64,000 nt of DNA from Otis tarda (lineage: Eukaryota; Chordata; Aves; Otidiformes; Otididae), in contig CM048557.1 in NCBI GenBank assembly GCA_026413225.1, positions 41,970,371-42,034,370 of the forward strand, written 5' to 3'. A program made the position numbers and the translations under genes. The notes under the pieces are model-generated. The model was not told where the DNA came from. It did not search any database and worked only from the letters and a program-made list of their open reading frames with translations. This document shows, in pieces, positions 62,601 to 64,000 of this stretch. The stretch's first letter is position 1. Every line of letters begins with the position of its first letter.

Positions 62601-64000
62601 CTTGTGTCAGTGTGAGTGTGTGATGTCGTGGTTAGCAGATCAACTAGCCAGTCCAACTGAAGACTAATCCAGAGAAATAATTCCTGCCCTCTTCATTCCC
62701 CATTATAGCTCATTGCACAGATGTGTACATGCTGGGGCTGGCACAAGGTAGGAGGGAGAAGCAGAGCCCAGACATGGGCAGGATGGTGAGGCCTCTTTTT
62801 TTCAGCAGTTTTAAAGTGATGACAGCTGTATATGTGTAGGAGAAAAGAAGACAGCACTGAGGAACGCTGAATCTTATTCACTAGTGCCTTTGTTTTCCCG
62901 TAATTTTTCCAAACATACTGTGTGCTTACCCCTTTGAGTGATCACTCCACAGGAAAAATTAAGAAATGCATTCAGTAGGATTTTCATTTAGTTCAAGCAT
63001 TCAACAAGCATGCTAAGTAACACAGCCACGGATTATTTTTTGCACTTCTATCACAAAATGTGTTAAAAGCTTCCCATGCTAAAAGCCTGTTACTAAGAAG
63101 CAATACATAAGTATCACTAATTATTTCCAAAACTGCAGGTCAGGAATGTGGGTGATTCAATGCCTAATCTGGTCTGTAACTTTTAGAATCTAGGATAATG
63201 TAGTGTTTTATGTGTGGAGGATTACTCACCATTCCCTGCTCTAGAAATTTTATATCTGAATGATCTTGAGTTGCCTAGGACGGAGTCTAGGATGCCAAGG
63301 TGGATGTTCTGTTCTACCATGTCAGTCTCAAAGTTGCCACAAACACAAGGCATATTTTTAGAGAACCTGCACACATCAAGTTCAGTTTCTTAGACACTGT
63401 TGTGCAGATATTAATGTTAATTTGGGCACAGTACTTCCTGAGGGTGTACCAGGAGGACCAGCAGTCTTTAAAGAAAATGTGCATTGAAATATCTTGTTAA
63501 ATTTATTGTGCTCACACAGGGGTTGTGAGCATACTCTTACATTATCTTAGCGCACTTTGTGGAGACTACCACTCTGAAGCTACTACCAGGGCAAAGTTTA
63601 AACAGTTATTGAATTTGAACTTCTGTAGGTGTCTCAGGAGAACTCCCATCAGGTTTCTTTCAGCTGCTTTTCCTTTGTGCACCTACACAGACTCTAGGGA
63701 AAGAGGCAGAGAGGATGTCTACATTGGACTTTCAGCTTGCTTCTGGACATGAGTGTAAAGTGAGCTCCTTGACAGGCCTTGGTTAGACTGCTCTCAAAGC
63801 TCGGAAATTAGCTTGGGTAACTCATCAGCATAGAACTGCCATATAAATATGTTATCTGGATTAGGGCTGTTTGGTACTGATTGGTAATACAGACAATGTG
63901 GTCCTTAGATAACAGTTGCTGTTGAACTTCTGTTTCCAAAGTGGCATTATATTACATTTGGAGTCTCACATTGCCTGCAGTTTCCACACCTTTAACTAGC

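Larger units (their letters stand above)
57613..64000. other. AT-rich unique non-coding sequence
   Basis: No gene or recognisable transposon to the end of the window. It holds a T/G-rich tract (57984-58030), a C13 run (59557-59569), a (GTA)5 repeat (59648-59663), a G-rich GGGAGGGGAGGGGA patch near 60885 and several T runs. All frames are below about 80 codons. Confidence 0.65.

Noticed and set aside
1..64000. tRNA, rRNA, CRISPR arrays, operons, insertion sequences
   Set aside because: I found no cloverleaf with a GTTCRANYC box, no rRNA sequence and no regularly spaced repeats; the sequence is animal nuclear DNA.

Overview
The window reads as 64 kb of bird nuclear DNA with no protein-coding gene that I can support. 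The avian assignment rests on the interspersed repeats: several CR1 non-LTR retrotransposons with the typical CR1 3' end (octamer repeats related to ATTCTATG), an ERVL-type LTR whose end reads TGTCCTGGTTTCAGC, and an ancient MIR-like CORE-SINE. The base composition is clearly AT-rich. Open frames are short (151 codons at most) and the longest ones lie in or antisense to repeats. I saw no run of exon-like frames bounded by good splice sites, no tRNA or rRNA, and no bacterial feature. The window is probably intergenic or the inside of a very large intron.

Layout. 1-10.5 kb is AT-rich unique sequence with a compound TA/TG microsatellite (181-266), A- and T-rich runs and a tandem AP-1 motif (5374-5387). 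A CR1 fragment sits at 10.54-10.72 kb. 10.7-22.5 kb is unique sequence with a near-perfect 26-bp inverted repeat (20419-20510). A 1.47-kb minus-strand CR1 with decayed reverse transcriptase occupies 22.5-24.0 kb. 24-30 kb is unique, with a small direct-repeat cluster at 27.27-27.34 kb. An ERVL 3' LTR with a partial, deleted pol lies at 30.03-31.5 kb on the minus strand. An old CR1/L3-like fragment follows a G-rich tract at 33.5-34.0 kb. 36.1 kb holds a 29-bp tandem duplication. CR1 copies of one related 3' end lie at 37.7-38.06, 43.8-43.9 (both minus) and 45.24-45.84 kb (plus). A MIR-like SINE is at 48.9-49.1 kb and a worn CR1 tail at 49.5 kb. Two diverged copies of an unidentified repeat of about 230 bp, in the same orientation 3 kb apart, are at 52.45 and 55.43 kb. 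A GC-richer island is at 57.3-57.6 kb; the rest to 64 kb is unique, AT-rich sequence.

There is no gene set acting together here, and I did not find a convincing new biological system. The observations most worth testing are the hairpin at 20.4 kb, the unclassified repeat pair at 52.45/55.43 kb, the GC island at 57.3 kb and the deleted ERVL. All element boundaries were judged by eye and may be off by tens of bases; family names come from remembered consensus patterns, not from a search.
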